Shown here: positions 10,964 through 24,900 of the stretch, piece after piece
Position numbering within the stretch: the first letter of the stretch is position 1
How the letters are laid out: the number at the start of each line of letters is the position of its first letter
DNA from: Annona cherimola
Lineage: Eukaryota > Streptophyta > Magnoliopsida > Magnoliales > Annonaceae
Direction of reading: 5' to 3'
DNA length: 64,000 bases
Assembly (NCBI GenBank): GCA_030490835.1
Contig: CM059977.1
Location: 36,291,676 to 36,355,675, forward strand
Notes under the pieces: generated by a model
Told to the model about the DNA's origin: nothing
Database searches by the model: none
Seen by the model: the letters and a program-made list of their open reading frames with translations, nothing else
Program-made: the position numbers and the translations under genes

Positions 10964-13900
10964 CTAGCTGAAGTAAATCCCCATTACATATCTTGCAGGA
11001 TTGAAACCGCTAAGGATCACTACAAGATACAGCAATGCAGGGTCAGTTTACCATCCAAATACATAAGAGACGTGCAAGGTTGGGAAGTATGAAGGTCCTA
11101 TACTCACGAAGAGGGGAAAGGATAATGATGAGACCAATTGGATACAAGAAGAAAGTCGTCCTCTCCAAAAATGGAAGTACTGCAATTGTGCATAGACGCA
11201 GAAAACCTTAAATCAGTCACATGACAAACTTCAAATATCACCAGAGGATTTTCACATCAGTATGTGTCCTTGCGAATGCAAACAAAGTATAACCACCTAA
11301 AGCATATGTGATAGTAATAATGCGTCTGATACAAGGAGCGGAAAAAAAAACCTCTCCCGCATATGGCCCTTCACATGAACAAAGAACAAGAGCAAAATAT
11401 TTTTGACCACAATCAATTCAAAGTTGCTGGGAGCACGAGTGGACAGTGCTACCACGTAGAGAGAAATCCGGTGGACAGAAGCCACACGGACCAGTGATAT
11501 GTGCACAATGTTTGTTAGATTATGGATACCACCTTTAAAGTCTATTAGAAATAACAGCTATGCAAGACCATGATTAAAATCATCTACATTCACATATCGG
11601 AATGAAACGAAGGAAATATTTTCTAAGAAAGATTCAGATAAACCTCGTTCTCAAGTGTATGGCATAGAATCAAATTTAAAACCCATTAGATTGTGCAGAC
11701 GCAGCAGTAAACATTGGGCTCTCATGCAATGAAGCCTATTGTATTGCTAGCAGCAAGTGCCAGTCATTCCTAACCTTCAAAGTTCAAGAAGCAACAGAAG
11801 CTCTGCATGAATTTCACACAAACGTGGCAACAGCTTGATGAGGTTGACATTCATTTAGGCCATGAACAACCATTGGCCTCATTGCTAACATATGCATCAT
11901 CTGCTAACTAGCAGATTTCAGCCATTCGCATTTGCACATTGGAAGCTAATCCTTTCACGGTTTCATGTAGAGATTGCAGAATGTTTTAGCAGGTAAGATA
12001 AGCACTTTTAGCAGGTAAGATGAGCACAGAAAAAGAAACAGCACAATGTCTAACCAGCATTTTCAATTCTTTAATCACAAGCTTTCAAGAAGACAAGAAA
12101 CAAAGATAAATTTTACTCACCATCATAGCCCAGAAAGTTAAGATAGTGGTAGTAGCAGAAGGCAACCATAAAGAGCAAATTTGATAGCAAAACCGGAATG
12201 AAACCATGAGCAACTAAGAGAGGTGACACAAAGTATTGAATCACTGAGACAGGCCAAAAACAAAAACAAAAAAAAAAAGCTCTTAGTAAATTCAAACAAA
12301 ATATTAAAAGCAACAAGTATTTCATTGAGCCCGGATTAGTAATTTACCATAAAGCATAATGAATGCGGGGAAGAAAGAGTTGCAGTGAACATCAAATGCA
12401 TAAAGCCTGCATGGAGAGAGACAATCATAATTACCACAAACAAATACTCATTAAATTCCACTATGGAAAGAATTCTGCATCAACACCAGACCAAAAAAAT
12501 GTAAAAGATAAAAGAAGAGGAATTGTAGTAAATTATCTGGAAAATGTAGAATTATCAACGATATATGGGGTCAGGCAAATGTCACATAAAATAAACAAAT
12601 AGAAAAATGATTTACATACAAAACATTGTCATAAATCCAAACGTGCAGAGGGAGACAATTGAGTTTCACTTGAATCTTGATAGTTAATAAATAGGAACTA
12701 ACACATGAAGTTTCCATAAAAGGGAGGAATGTCCTTTATTTGCATTTGCTTTATCAATCAAGGAATTCCTATTCCCTCTCAAAGAAGGATCTTCTCCATT
12801 TTTTTTTTCAAATTTGCAGCAAGAAACAAATTCTAAATCATGATCTCAAACTTAAGGTGGCAGAAACATTGAAAACTAAGGGTCATTGTGTCAGAGGAGA
12901 AGCCAGGGTGATGCCGGCCTTGTAAAGAGAGGAGTGAATGTGGGGGGCTAAGACTTGAAGTTGCACCCTTTTTTTCAACAAAAATAGGTTATGGAGTGAA
13001 CAAGTTTTAATAAAAACAGACAAAAGTTTAGTTGTTTAAGTGCTGCATTAACCTACCCAAACCAACCAAATTTCTGAATCAAGTTTTCCATTTTTAAACC
13101 CAAACAGGTTCTAGCAGCTGAAAAAAGTGGTTCCAACACAGCCCATTGAAACCCTACTGAAAGCCCTTGAAAACTGCCAGTCAAGCCTTGACCTAAGCAG
13201 TGAGCACGGAGGTGGAACTGACCAAATGGTGACAATGATGAAAAAAAAATGCGGCCTTGGCTTGTTGTCTGGCAAAAAACAAATCTTGCTGTTTGTAACA
13301 GAACAAACCAGCAATGGTGGAAGGAATTCCTGTGATTGAGATCAACATGAATACTTGAGAATTTGCCACAGAGTTCATTCTTTCATTCATCATTGCCATC
13401 ATCTTCCAAACATTTAAGCCAACAAACAGCAGACAGCTATCTTGATAAAATTCCAAGGCAATCATTGAAGTCAGATGCCAAGCTGGCAACTAACAGGACT
13501 ATCTGAGCAGCAATGTGATCATAAAACAGTCAAACACACTTAACAAAAGGAACTCTCTAACGACCGAAGAAAAAAACGAAGAAAAAACACTTTTTCAACG
13601 GATAATCACTCAAAAGTGACTTTACCTTGGCCACTGTAATTCCAGACATCTTCTAAGTCACTCAAATAAATACTACATTCTTGGCTGCAGTAATTTCAAA
13701 CAACTCCTAAAGTATTTCTTATACAAGTAATACCTCAGAAAAGTGATATCTCAGACATGGATATCCAGACCAGGATTAGCCATATCGATAACATAAACAT
13801 ACAATGATATTCCTCAATGATACAACATAATGTCAACGATTTTCACCAGAGAATAGGCTGGACATCAAATATCTTTCTCGAAAAGTCTAGCCGACAGCAT

Positions 13901-16900
13901 ATCCCAATCGCACATTAATAGATCAGCAACTGAACATAATTTTATGGCAGATTACCTTCTTGCCAATAGACCAGCAATACTATTACCTTCTCGCTAATTG
14001 ACCAGTAATAGATTGCTGTCAAATCACATTCCAGCAGTGGATGTTGTCCAGCAAAAGAGTTCATTTCAAGTCATTGTTCCCCAAATTCTATATCAAATTT
14101 TATAAAATTTGTGTAGTTGTATGAAAGGAGCTTCACAAAATTTTAAGATAATTTGACAACTAGATGAAGAGATAATTATTTCATTAAAGAGTTAACGTAA
14201 AATTGCAAATATCAAAAAATAGTGAATGAAATCAAAAATATACAAAGATCAATCAACCTGGTAGACCTGATATTCTGATATGTTGCTTATCTTGTAAAAT
14301 ATTTCTCTGAAATTCCATTACATTTGGCTTGTTGGATAATCCACTGTTTTTACTAAAACAACAGCATTCTAGAGATCTGATACTGGAAGGTGGAAACACA
14401 CACAACAAGATTCAATCATTACATCCCAAACACTTATGTAAGAGATATTTAGATTTTAAATCTGCTAGATTTATCCATTGATTTTAATGATTAGTAGAAT
14501 TTGTAATGTTTTAAGGTATGTAAGGCACCAACATGTACTTACAAGGTCCTAAAATATAGGTTATGTCAATGAATTCCCAGTTCATATCATTATATACCTT
14601 TGTAAATGCATGACTTGACTTATACTTCGTAAACTGGGTTGACATGTAGCCTACCAAGTGATTTTAAATATCAATACTCAAAAGTCATTTTTTAAAACTT
14701 CTCTATGTTTGATGTAAAAATCCAAAGAGCCAATTGTTTTGTCTGATGGACTAAAATAGCGCCTGTTTTTTGGGGGAGTTGGGCAATATCTTTCTCACTC
14801 GGTTGAGATCCAGAATGGCTGATCGTTTCTACGCTACCTTCCAAAACAGCTAACTGTTTCAATCACATACAAAATTTGGTTGATTTTATAACAATAAAAC
14901 TTTTTTTGATGTTCAGTGCATTTAATACACTTCAACAGCCACCCATTGGTCAATCAATGAGGGCAATAAATATGAGTTGATTCCAATGCATTATAAGTAA
15001 AAATATCATTGATTAAGTGGGAGTCCTCAAGCCCAAACTATGAGAAAAGCATTCAAAACTAGATCTCTACATTCAAGCATTTAAGATCTCCAATAACTCA
15101 TCAGCTACAAGCATTTAGTTTCAATTGCAGTATATACTATTATAATTGATTAATTGCTTAAGCCTAACAAGAGGCAAGGAAGCAAATCCCTGTTTCTTGT
15201 TGTTTTCCAGTTAAAAGATTAGAGATCACAAGAAGGTCTTGTACTTCGAGCTAGTGGTTCTTGTGATAACAAAGCATCCAGTGCTTGGAAAAAAATCCAA
15301 CAGTTGCATTCTGATTCAGTTAGTGGAAAGTGTTCAAAGAGAAAAGCAACTGTCATGCTTGGCCTGAACCACTATTTACTACTGGTGCATTGTGATTGCA
15401 AAATTCAGCACTACCTGCTCATCGTTGTATACCCCCAAAAGACAAAAGATATTTGAATTTCTTATCGAACTAATTCGGGCACCAGTTAGCTATTTGACAT
15501 GCATCAATAATCCAATGTATTTGAAGGCATAATTTATTTCCAAAAAAAAAAAAAAAAAAAAAATTCAACCAAATCTGACAGTTGGATACATCAAAACTGT
15601 GTTTAGTTTAAAATCCATAAACTATGAAAAAACATCAGCAAATTTTCAGAACTATTGACTTGATTGTTCCGGATTGATTGTGCAGAAATCTGCCTGCACA
15701 TGATTATTTTGAGGCCAAGATATGCATATGCAAACTCAAATTCATTCAATATGTGTAGCATAACTAGTTGAGACTCAAAAAAGCATTTCAATTGAATACA
15801 AGGTTAAGGTTCAACATGAGTCACAAGGTTAAGACATGAAATAGATGTTTCAGAAATCCAGTTTGTTGTTATGCTAGAGACTCGAGGGATTAAAAAAACT
15901 CCTTCACTACCCAGAATCTGTACGAAAATTTTCTTTATTCTGCAACTTGATCAAATATTCAAGCCTTCAAGAATATTCGGAGAAAAATTTAGAGAAGCGA
16001 AAAAAAAAAAAAGAGCCTCCATATGGTTTTCATTGATTTGAATTTCAATTAAAGCTTTGATAGTCCTAGGAAATTGAGCAATTAATATGACAGGTGTTGA
16101 AATAGAAAAATCTCACTAGCGGATGCATCAAAATTATTAGGAATGCATATGATTGAAAGAACCAGTAAGTTTGTCACAAATAAGCTCACTAGACATTTGC
16201 AGAAGGATGCACCTTAGCATTTTCTCTACTTGCAGAGAAATAATTATTACGGATAAACAAGAGAAGAACCAAATTTAAAACAAAATAAATGGCGAGATGC
16301 CTTAGAATAATGAGCTTTCTAGAATTAGTCGAACAAAAACAAAATATACAGACAATAACAGGAAAATAAATGAGTCCATTAATATAATAGATACAGTATC
16401 ATAAATGACTATTTTAGGTAAAATGTTCAACAGTTAAAGAAAACATATTCCCAAACAAGAGTGTAGCTGAAATATTATGTTTCAGCAATTGAGAAAGAAC
16501 TGAAGTTGTGCCAATCACTAAGTTCATACGTTAAAGTGAAAATGTTAGTGAGTTAAAAAAAAATAATAAAACCAAATCGATTCCATTACCCCTTTTAAGG
16601 TAGATATCAAATGGTCAAAACAAGAGCCAATATTTGGAACAGCAACTTATGTATCTCTTACTATCAATAAGAAAATAACAGGTTCAATGAGTTACCATTC
16701 CACACGTTGTTCGACAACATGACTGTTTGAAGCTTCCTCCCGGAGGTAGGTGTTTGTCAAAAACCTGCATCAAACCACTAATACTGAGCAATCAGGTGCC
16801 TAGTGCAAAAATAGCTTTCTCACAAAAAGATTAATAACTACAACAGAATTTTTGGTCAGTGCGCATTTGTGTCACCAATAATGGGCACCATGTTTAGATG

Positions 16901-19900
16901 AAAGAACAAAACAAAGAGCATTTTTGGTAACAGGGAGTGCATGGGCGAGTGTGTCTGAGAGACAGTATATCATCAAAGAACAGATCAACAAGAAACTCTA
17001 AATTTTGAGCCATACCAGAATACAAGATAGAATATATCTTTTGGTTCACCTGCTCATGCTCTTGCATGACCTTCAACCTAACCAGTGTAGCTTTAGATGA
17101 TCCTTATCTTAGTTGTATATTTCCTACATATCAAAACTAGCAGCAAATCTTCCATTCATCATCTTACCTCCAATGCTACCTTAACCTATTGATATTCCAT
17201 CCTTTTGAGTTGTATCTCTAAATTGCAACCCCCTACCTTCTCTATGCCACTGGTATCCAAAATGTTGTCCTCATTGCAACATGCAGCAGAAACACACCCA
17301 CCCACTTTTTCAGTGAACCTCGATGCTTCCAAATCTACCATGCTATTAACAATACAAAGAAAAATCTACTATGGTATTAATACTAAAAATTCAATGTCAT
17401 GAACCAATTGCAGATTGCCTTCAGGCACCTCGTCAGCATCAATTTTAACACAAGCATTGTGCATGCACGCACACACACCAGATTACTGAAGAAAAATGAA
17501 AGAATAAAGCTTGCATTTACTCTTTAAGGGTGTATTTGGCAATAAGTCAAGATAAAAATTTTCAATCCAAAACTTTTCACCCTTCATAATTACCCTCATT
17601 TTTCTATGCAACTACCCTACTTTTCAATCATTTTGCGCAACTATCCATATAACTAACTTATCTATTTTAATTCTATTCTCTTTACTTATCATCATTATCC
17701 CCATCATATCACATCATTCTCTCATAGTTCAAAAATTTTTACACCGTAAACTTTTCATTCAAGAGTTCTGTCACTTCCCAAACACACCCTATGTTTATGA
17801 AGATTGAAGGGAATATTTGGATAGCCTAATACAGCTTTCAGCTGCCTCTTCCAAAATTTTGTAGGGCATGTTATCCACTCTCAAGGGCTTTCTGATTTTC
17901 ATAATTTCATAAAATCTTTGGTACCATTATCTAGGAGTTCCAATTTCATGGAACCCATTCCACTAAATTGAATTCACAAAACCTTTTTGGTTTGAGCCCA
18001 CCTTGATGATTAATGAAAATCAAATCCGATTATTCTATTTAACATCATTTGTTTAGTTATGATATCAAAAATCATTTTAAGCAAAGTTTTGTGCATGTTT
18101 ACATTTTAGAAGGCATAAAATCATGTATAAAAAAATCTGGAAATCACTAGGATTCATTTCAAATTTAAATAAAAAAACAAAAAAGCATTAAAATGCAATA
18201 ATAATTTATAGAATCATTCATCTACATATAAAGAATATTACAGACAGTAATGTTTAATTAAAAGCTTTAAAAATATAACAATAGAACAATTTTAATATGT
18301 TTATATTGACCTTTAAATGATAATGACCTACATAAACCTTTGCTTATATGAAATTTGCACTATTAGGACACGTTTGGGAATATGAATAACCGTGGGCTTG
18401 TGGTAAGGGATGGAATGCAAACCTATCAGCGGCGACTTTCCTGCCTATTCTCCATACATACATTAAATGCTGAAAATGACATACGAGCCCAAATGAGAAT
18501 GAAAAACCGCACAAACACTTCAGAGCAGTAGTAGGCACGCTGCTTGGCAACTAGGCCGGACAATCCCACAATTTTCCATGCAATCCCACACATTGACTAT
18601 ACAAAACATGCCCTTAGTCAAACATTATTCTAAACAAAAAGATTGGATTGGATATTTAATCAAGGTGGTTCCAAACCAAGAGGTTCTATAATTTCAATTC
18701 CAGGGAACTGGTTCCACCGGATTAGAACTTATTATATCAGTATTCAACATCACTGCAATGATCCCACGTTTTCTGTGAGGCTACTCGACAAATCACCTAA
18801 ATTTGACATCCAAAAATGTAAGAAACACGTCATTGCAAAGAAATGAATCAAAATAGAAGCATTCTGCTGTTGGACTCCATTGAGAATATCATCCATCAAG
18901 GATAAAATAGAAGCCTTACCAACAAGAAGTAGCAAAAATTAAGCCAGTCACTAGAAAATGAAAAACCATGACTGTAAGAATTGTAAAAACAGCATGACCC
19001 ATGTCGTTGTCATACCTGAAGACAGAAAGAACAGGTGAGAACTCAGAAATCAAATGGTGAATTTAAGATGATGATGATGATGATGAATAATGACAAAGAA
19101 CAAAAAAGAAAAGAAAAGTTTTTGAAATCAGAAGAAACGCAATTATTACAATACTTAGAAATTTGTTTTGCGAAGGAAAAAATCCTTCTCATAATTAAAC
19201 AAAATCAAAATTCTTGTAACATGTTATCAAAAAATCATTTCTTATGCCAAAACGGAATTGTCCCAGTCTACATATCTGTGAAGGTTTCAACTGTTACATG
19301 GCCATTTTGTAACTCATTCTTTTCCAATAATCTTATCACACCAACTAGATTTCAATATCAAACACCCAAAAGGATGGATCAAAAGAATTGGTGAAGGCCT
19401 AATCTCCTTTTTCAAGAGAAAGGACACTTGTATCATAATAGCGTGAAGCAGATTTAAAGATAATAGAGCATGCTGTTATGACTTATGCAATTATTACTGT
19501 TATTCAATACCTTGCTCCTTGCGCTGGGTTTTGAGTACCATAAAAATTCAGTTTATTCCGATGCTCTTCTCCTTTTCGTTAGTTCACACAATATTTCTCA
19601 GCATACATGATAGTTACAATACCACAGTTGGTGCCCAGGTTTAGAATAAACCAAGATCCCTCTACGAGGAAGGAGATTGGGATAGTGCATGTACTGTCCC
19701 AATGCAAAAGTGTGCAGAATAAAGGAAGAGTGACAAAGAGCATTTCGAATTAATCCATAGCAACAAAGGAACGTAAAATCTCAAATAGTGGAATAAAGGA
19801 AGAGTGAAATGATTTGTACTTCATCCAGGAAGTAACAGAGTAACCATAAATTCAATAAATAGTGATGCACAGCTTTAAGTGAACCACGCTTGCTTTCAAC

Positions 19901-21952
19901 CTGGCTTGGCTAGGTTTGAAAAATGTAGAACTCAAGCTTTAAATCCATGCTTATCAGACAAATTATAAGGGACATGCAGCAAAAAGAATAAACGTCCAAA
20001 ATGAGATAATCCAACATAATCCAAGGCATGAACAATTGCAAATAAGATGGGGAAAGGTACATTCAGGTGATGAAACAACCCATTAAAAGACAATCAATAC
20101 ACCAATATACTGAATGGAAACTTAAATCATTGAGTCTCTATATACTCTGTGGATCACAATATACAGGACCATCCCAGTGCATAGAGCTCCTGCACATTGC
20201 AGATCAAAATAAAAGCTTTGCAAACTGAAAAAGATACAAAAGGCCCTGGGAACTGAAGAATGTAATTGAAAATGCGGTGGAGATGTCGATAGGTTGTGAT
20301 TCACAAAATAGATCAACAAGATTCTAATGTTCAAAAACCATAAAAAGTGAATGGAGAAAGGTGGCATGATACCCATTTAAAGGGTAAAGGACAAGCCCCA
20401 AACTGGTTTGGAATCAAATTTATGTTATTGGATCTAGGAGAAAGCAATCAAATAAAGAGCATATCAAAATGGGGTTTAGGTTTCAGAAAGGCCAGTCACT
20501 TGAGATAATTTTCCCAATCTATAAGGGAAGCACATGAAAGAATCCACAGGACTTTTTTTTTTTTTCTGTCAAGTCACCCCTTTGGATAACCAAGCAACTG
20601 ACAGAGGACAACTCCAAGGAAGGGTTAAACAAAGCAAGAGCCTTTACCTAACTTCAACCCTCGACCTCCCAGCCCTACACACTCACGTCAACCATTTGGT
20701 CATGCAAGTGGTGACAAAGAATCCTTAGGACTTAAGTTGGTTGATATTGGGAAATAAAGGACAATTGTGAGCACAAAGAAGCAAGATAAAGTATAGTTAA
20801 TAGAAATTGGTAGCAAATATAGGATGTCATTGGAATGACATGATTTCCATCTCCTGTAGGCACATATAATTTATCCAAAACCACCTACTGCTCTAGATGA
20901 CTTACTTGTTGTGGATGAGTATCACCAAGTAATTGGTATGATTTTACAAATACAGTGTTAGATAGTATTACTAAGGGCAAGGAAACCAAAAGATGCACCA
21001 ATTAAGAGCAGGTTGGTTTAATTTGCTCCAAAAGAAAGAGGAGAGCAAAAAACACATTCACAGGGGAATCTTTCCCAGCTCTTCCAAGCCTATCACTTCT
21101 GCTCTCTCTCACCCATTGAGAATCACTTTAAAAAAAAAGGATAAGACAAATGACAAAATAGAATGTGGAACAATAGCATGGAACAATGTGAGTCTTGGCT
21201 CAACTCAGCTTGAGCATATCCCGAGTTAATTACAACTTCTGTCAACTGATTGATACTATGGCAAAGAAATACACAAAACTTACGCTGCACAATAAGCTGA
21301 AGTTGCAACAGCCAGAAGTAGACAGCAGATTACAACAAAAGCAGGATCATCCCGTGCCCATTGGTTCTTCGTTTCTGAGGGGGAAAGAACAACTTCTCAT
21401 ATATATATGACAGCAAGTTCCATGCAACATGGAAGTCTCAGAGAAGAACGAGGAAATCAGTAATCATAATATAAGATTTCTAGCTCAATTAACAAGAAAT
21501 ATTTAAAGCGAAAATTCCGAAAAGAAACACTCCCAACTGTGAAATACAGAATCCATTTATATATAAGAGGGCAAGAAATGATGATAGTAGTATAGCACCT
21601 TAGCACTACAAAATTCAATACAGAATCCATTTATATATAAGGGGGGGAAGCAAAAAATGATGATAGTAGCATAGCACCTTAGCACTACAAAATTCTTAAA
21701 ACATCGGTCATAAATAACTCAACAGGAAACTTCGTGAAAGATGATAAAAGTTGCACCTATCATTTCAAGAATGTATAAATCAGGAACAATGATGTCGCAT
21801 GGCAATGATTTAATTAGGAAACAAAAAAAGTAATATCACTAACATGATATGAGGAAGGAGGTGAATTTTTACCCATTAATATAGCCTGTGAGTGGGATCT
21901 TCCCTTCACAAACATAAACAAAAAAGTTTCATGGATCATTGAGAGAAACGGC

Positions 21953-21987
<35 letters not shown>

Positions 21988-24900
21988 GAAAAGAGAAGCT
22001 CTCCTGTGTCCCTATAAAACTGAATCTAGTCTATTTGGTAAGAGGTAACAAAAAGTGGGAAAAAATTTTGAAAAAGTGAAGTGTGATGGATATAATAAGG
22101 GTAATATTTAAGAGTAAAGAAAAATATATACAAAATGGATGGGGTAGTTGCATGAAAAGATGTGAAAAAATGATTGAATTGTAGAGTTAATAATAGAAAG
22201 AGAAGAGTAGTTGGGTTGTTAAGATGTCCAAACATATCAAAAGGTGTGTAGGATGAAGTGAGAATTCTCTTTTTAACTTTTAGGGTCAGTTTCGGAACAT
22301 GCAAAAAAATTTCCCACATGTTCTCACACACTTTTTGATATAGTTTGACATCTTAACAATCTAACTATCCTATTTTTTTATTATTACCTCTATATTTCAA
22401 TCATCTTTTCACATCCTCTCCATACAACTACCATCTCTTTTTAACTTTATTCCATTTACCCATAATTATTACCCTATTGAATTATATCACTCCCTTTCTT
22501 TTTAAAATTTTTTTTCCTTTGCTACTTTTACATCTTCCCAAATGAACCCCTAATTTTGTCTTGCCAAAGCGACAAAGAGATTTGTGCGGTCTCCCTGGCT
22601 CTTGCTGTCTACCAGACTTGAGCTTGGTTCAAATTGAATGCATCAAAGACATCCGCAATGTGCAAAGAGAAATCTGTTAACCTCCTGTTTATCATCATTG
22701 TTTAAGTCATCACCAGCCAACTGGGACAACTAGATAGTATTGCTGTGAATTCTTCAGCGTCATATTCCATTTCTGAATTCAAACTGAGGGTACCTAAATT
22801 ATTCTAGGTAGCTCCACCAGAGACTTCCTACTTTGGGCGTACCTCTTTTACTCTCAGACATTTCAACTTTAGTCAAATCATATTATGCTAGAGGGTTAAA
22901 AACAAACCTCAAGTGTCTCAATTAAAAATAAGATTCTTAAAACAATTAAAGCCACAAAAAAAAATTCAGAGACAAATCTAAAGTCATAACACAAAACACA
23001 AAAGAAATCAAAAATGAAAACAAAGTTTATTTGAGAAAACTTTCAAAATGAAGGCATAAATGACAAAGTTTGAACAAGGGAAATCCATAAGAAAGAACAA
23101 GAATGCGATGTTCAATCTCAAGTTTGTACACCTGAAACTCAAAAAAAAAAAAAAAAATTGAAAGAAAGCCTTCAATTTTTTATTTATAAAAACTGCAGAA
23201 CTTTCAGGCAACAGATTTGGCATGTGAAGAGTCAATGCACTCGGTACAGTAATTGGGAAGATGAAAGTGACATGAGCATCTCTTTCTTCTTAAAAGAAAA
23301 TGTACATCTAGCAATTTGCCAACAAAAGGAACCCATCTTATGCAGTTGCTCCAAATATGTTTTTCATACAAAGTCATCAGCAGTATTTGTAATTTTGCAT
23401 CAATCAAAATCTAAGTGAACCTCCATTCAGAAAATAAATACAGATCCCTCAACTGAAAATTCAGATATGTCAGGTAGAAATTGCTAACATGAAAGTTTTG
23501 ACAAAAAGGATCCTGAAAAAAAAAACAGGAGGAAAATATTTGCATCCTCACCAAAAATTAAGATATGAATCTTAGCCCAAATATGATGCTTGGCAATTTG
23601 ATCACTCTTCATTACATGAAAACAAAAAAAATTATTGAAGAAGCATGTTAGGTTGACTTACGCTTATGGTACTTTGTTTGCTGATAACTATCTCCCATTG
23701 TCCATTGCCACATGCAAAAGCCATTAATGGAATATGACACTATCAGAAAACTCACGTGGGAAAAGAAGAACCAACAAAAAAGGGAATTATTGCCAGCAAG
23801 AGAATCAGACTTTATGAAACTTCAAATACTCAAAAATGAGAAGTTCAAATTGAAATCAAGCACTCCATCGATTGGTTTTCTTCTCCCTTGCATCGGAATT
23901 ATTGCCATGGTTTCTTAAGTATAACAAAAACTATTTAACCAATACTCAGAATAACAAAAAGAGAAGTCTACGTATACAGAACAACTTCAACTTCTGCAAG
24001 CCAAACAATTTGTAAGGGACTGGAAAAAGAAGTGGCTTGATTTCAACATCCTCTCAAGAAACCAAAGGTTCAACAGTTAAAACAAAAGAGTAAAACAAGC
24101 TGTGCTATTTCAATTGCATGTACACATTAATCTGGAACCGAAAACAGCAGCGGAGAAGAAATCCATTCACATCTAAGCTCACTGACTAGGTAAGGCCAGA
24201 TTTTTTACGTCATGGTTGGCCTACATCACAGCTTTAGCTGAAGAGAATTTTAGAAGGACCTTGTTTACAGTCATACTGGTTTGGATGCTAGCACCCAATT
24301 GGATGTTTCAGAATTCAGATAATAACACACTGCAGTTACCATGATCTAGCATATATAAGCCTCACAGGATCACCATGTATATCAAATAAATTCATCATGG
24401 TGAGCTTCATAGTATGAGCTTTTGAATAAGAGATGATGCATTATTGAAAATATGTAAAAATTCATGATTTTCTTCTCCATTCCAACATCGCTTTTTCATT
24501 TCAGTGGATGAATCTGATTGGTCAAGGCATAAGCTAACCCTAAGGAAAAGCCAATCAAAGGGCCCATCTAGGGAACTGGATAAATAGCATCTCAAAAAAC
24601 TTCAACATTGAAACAGAAGCCAGCTTCAATTGCTCCTTTAGCTTCTTTTCTCTTTCTTTCCCCTTTTCTGAGTTCGTTGCTATTCTTCCAGATGCATCCA
24701 TGTGTCAGGACTCATGACCTTTCATTTATTCCGCATTCTAGTGTTATTTGTCTATATTCAATGTTCTTTTGCTGAAACTGATAAGGGTTAGCTTTGTATC
24801 TAAAATGTCTTTTTAGCGTAATTACAAATTCAAATCACGAGCATCCATCAGTTATGGAACTTTAGAATACCAAAATATTAGTAAATAAAGTTTCTAATGC

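Noticed and set aside
20576..20710. tRNA/SINE-like look (CCCTCGACCTCCC, minus strand)
   Set aside because: The B box match is poor and no target duplication or tail was found.
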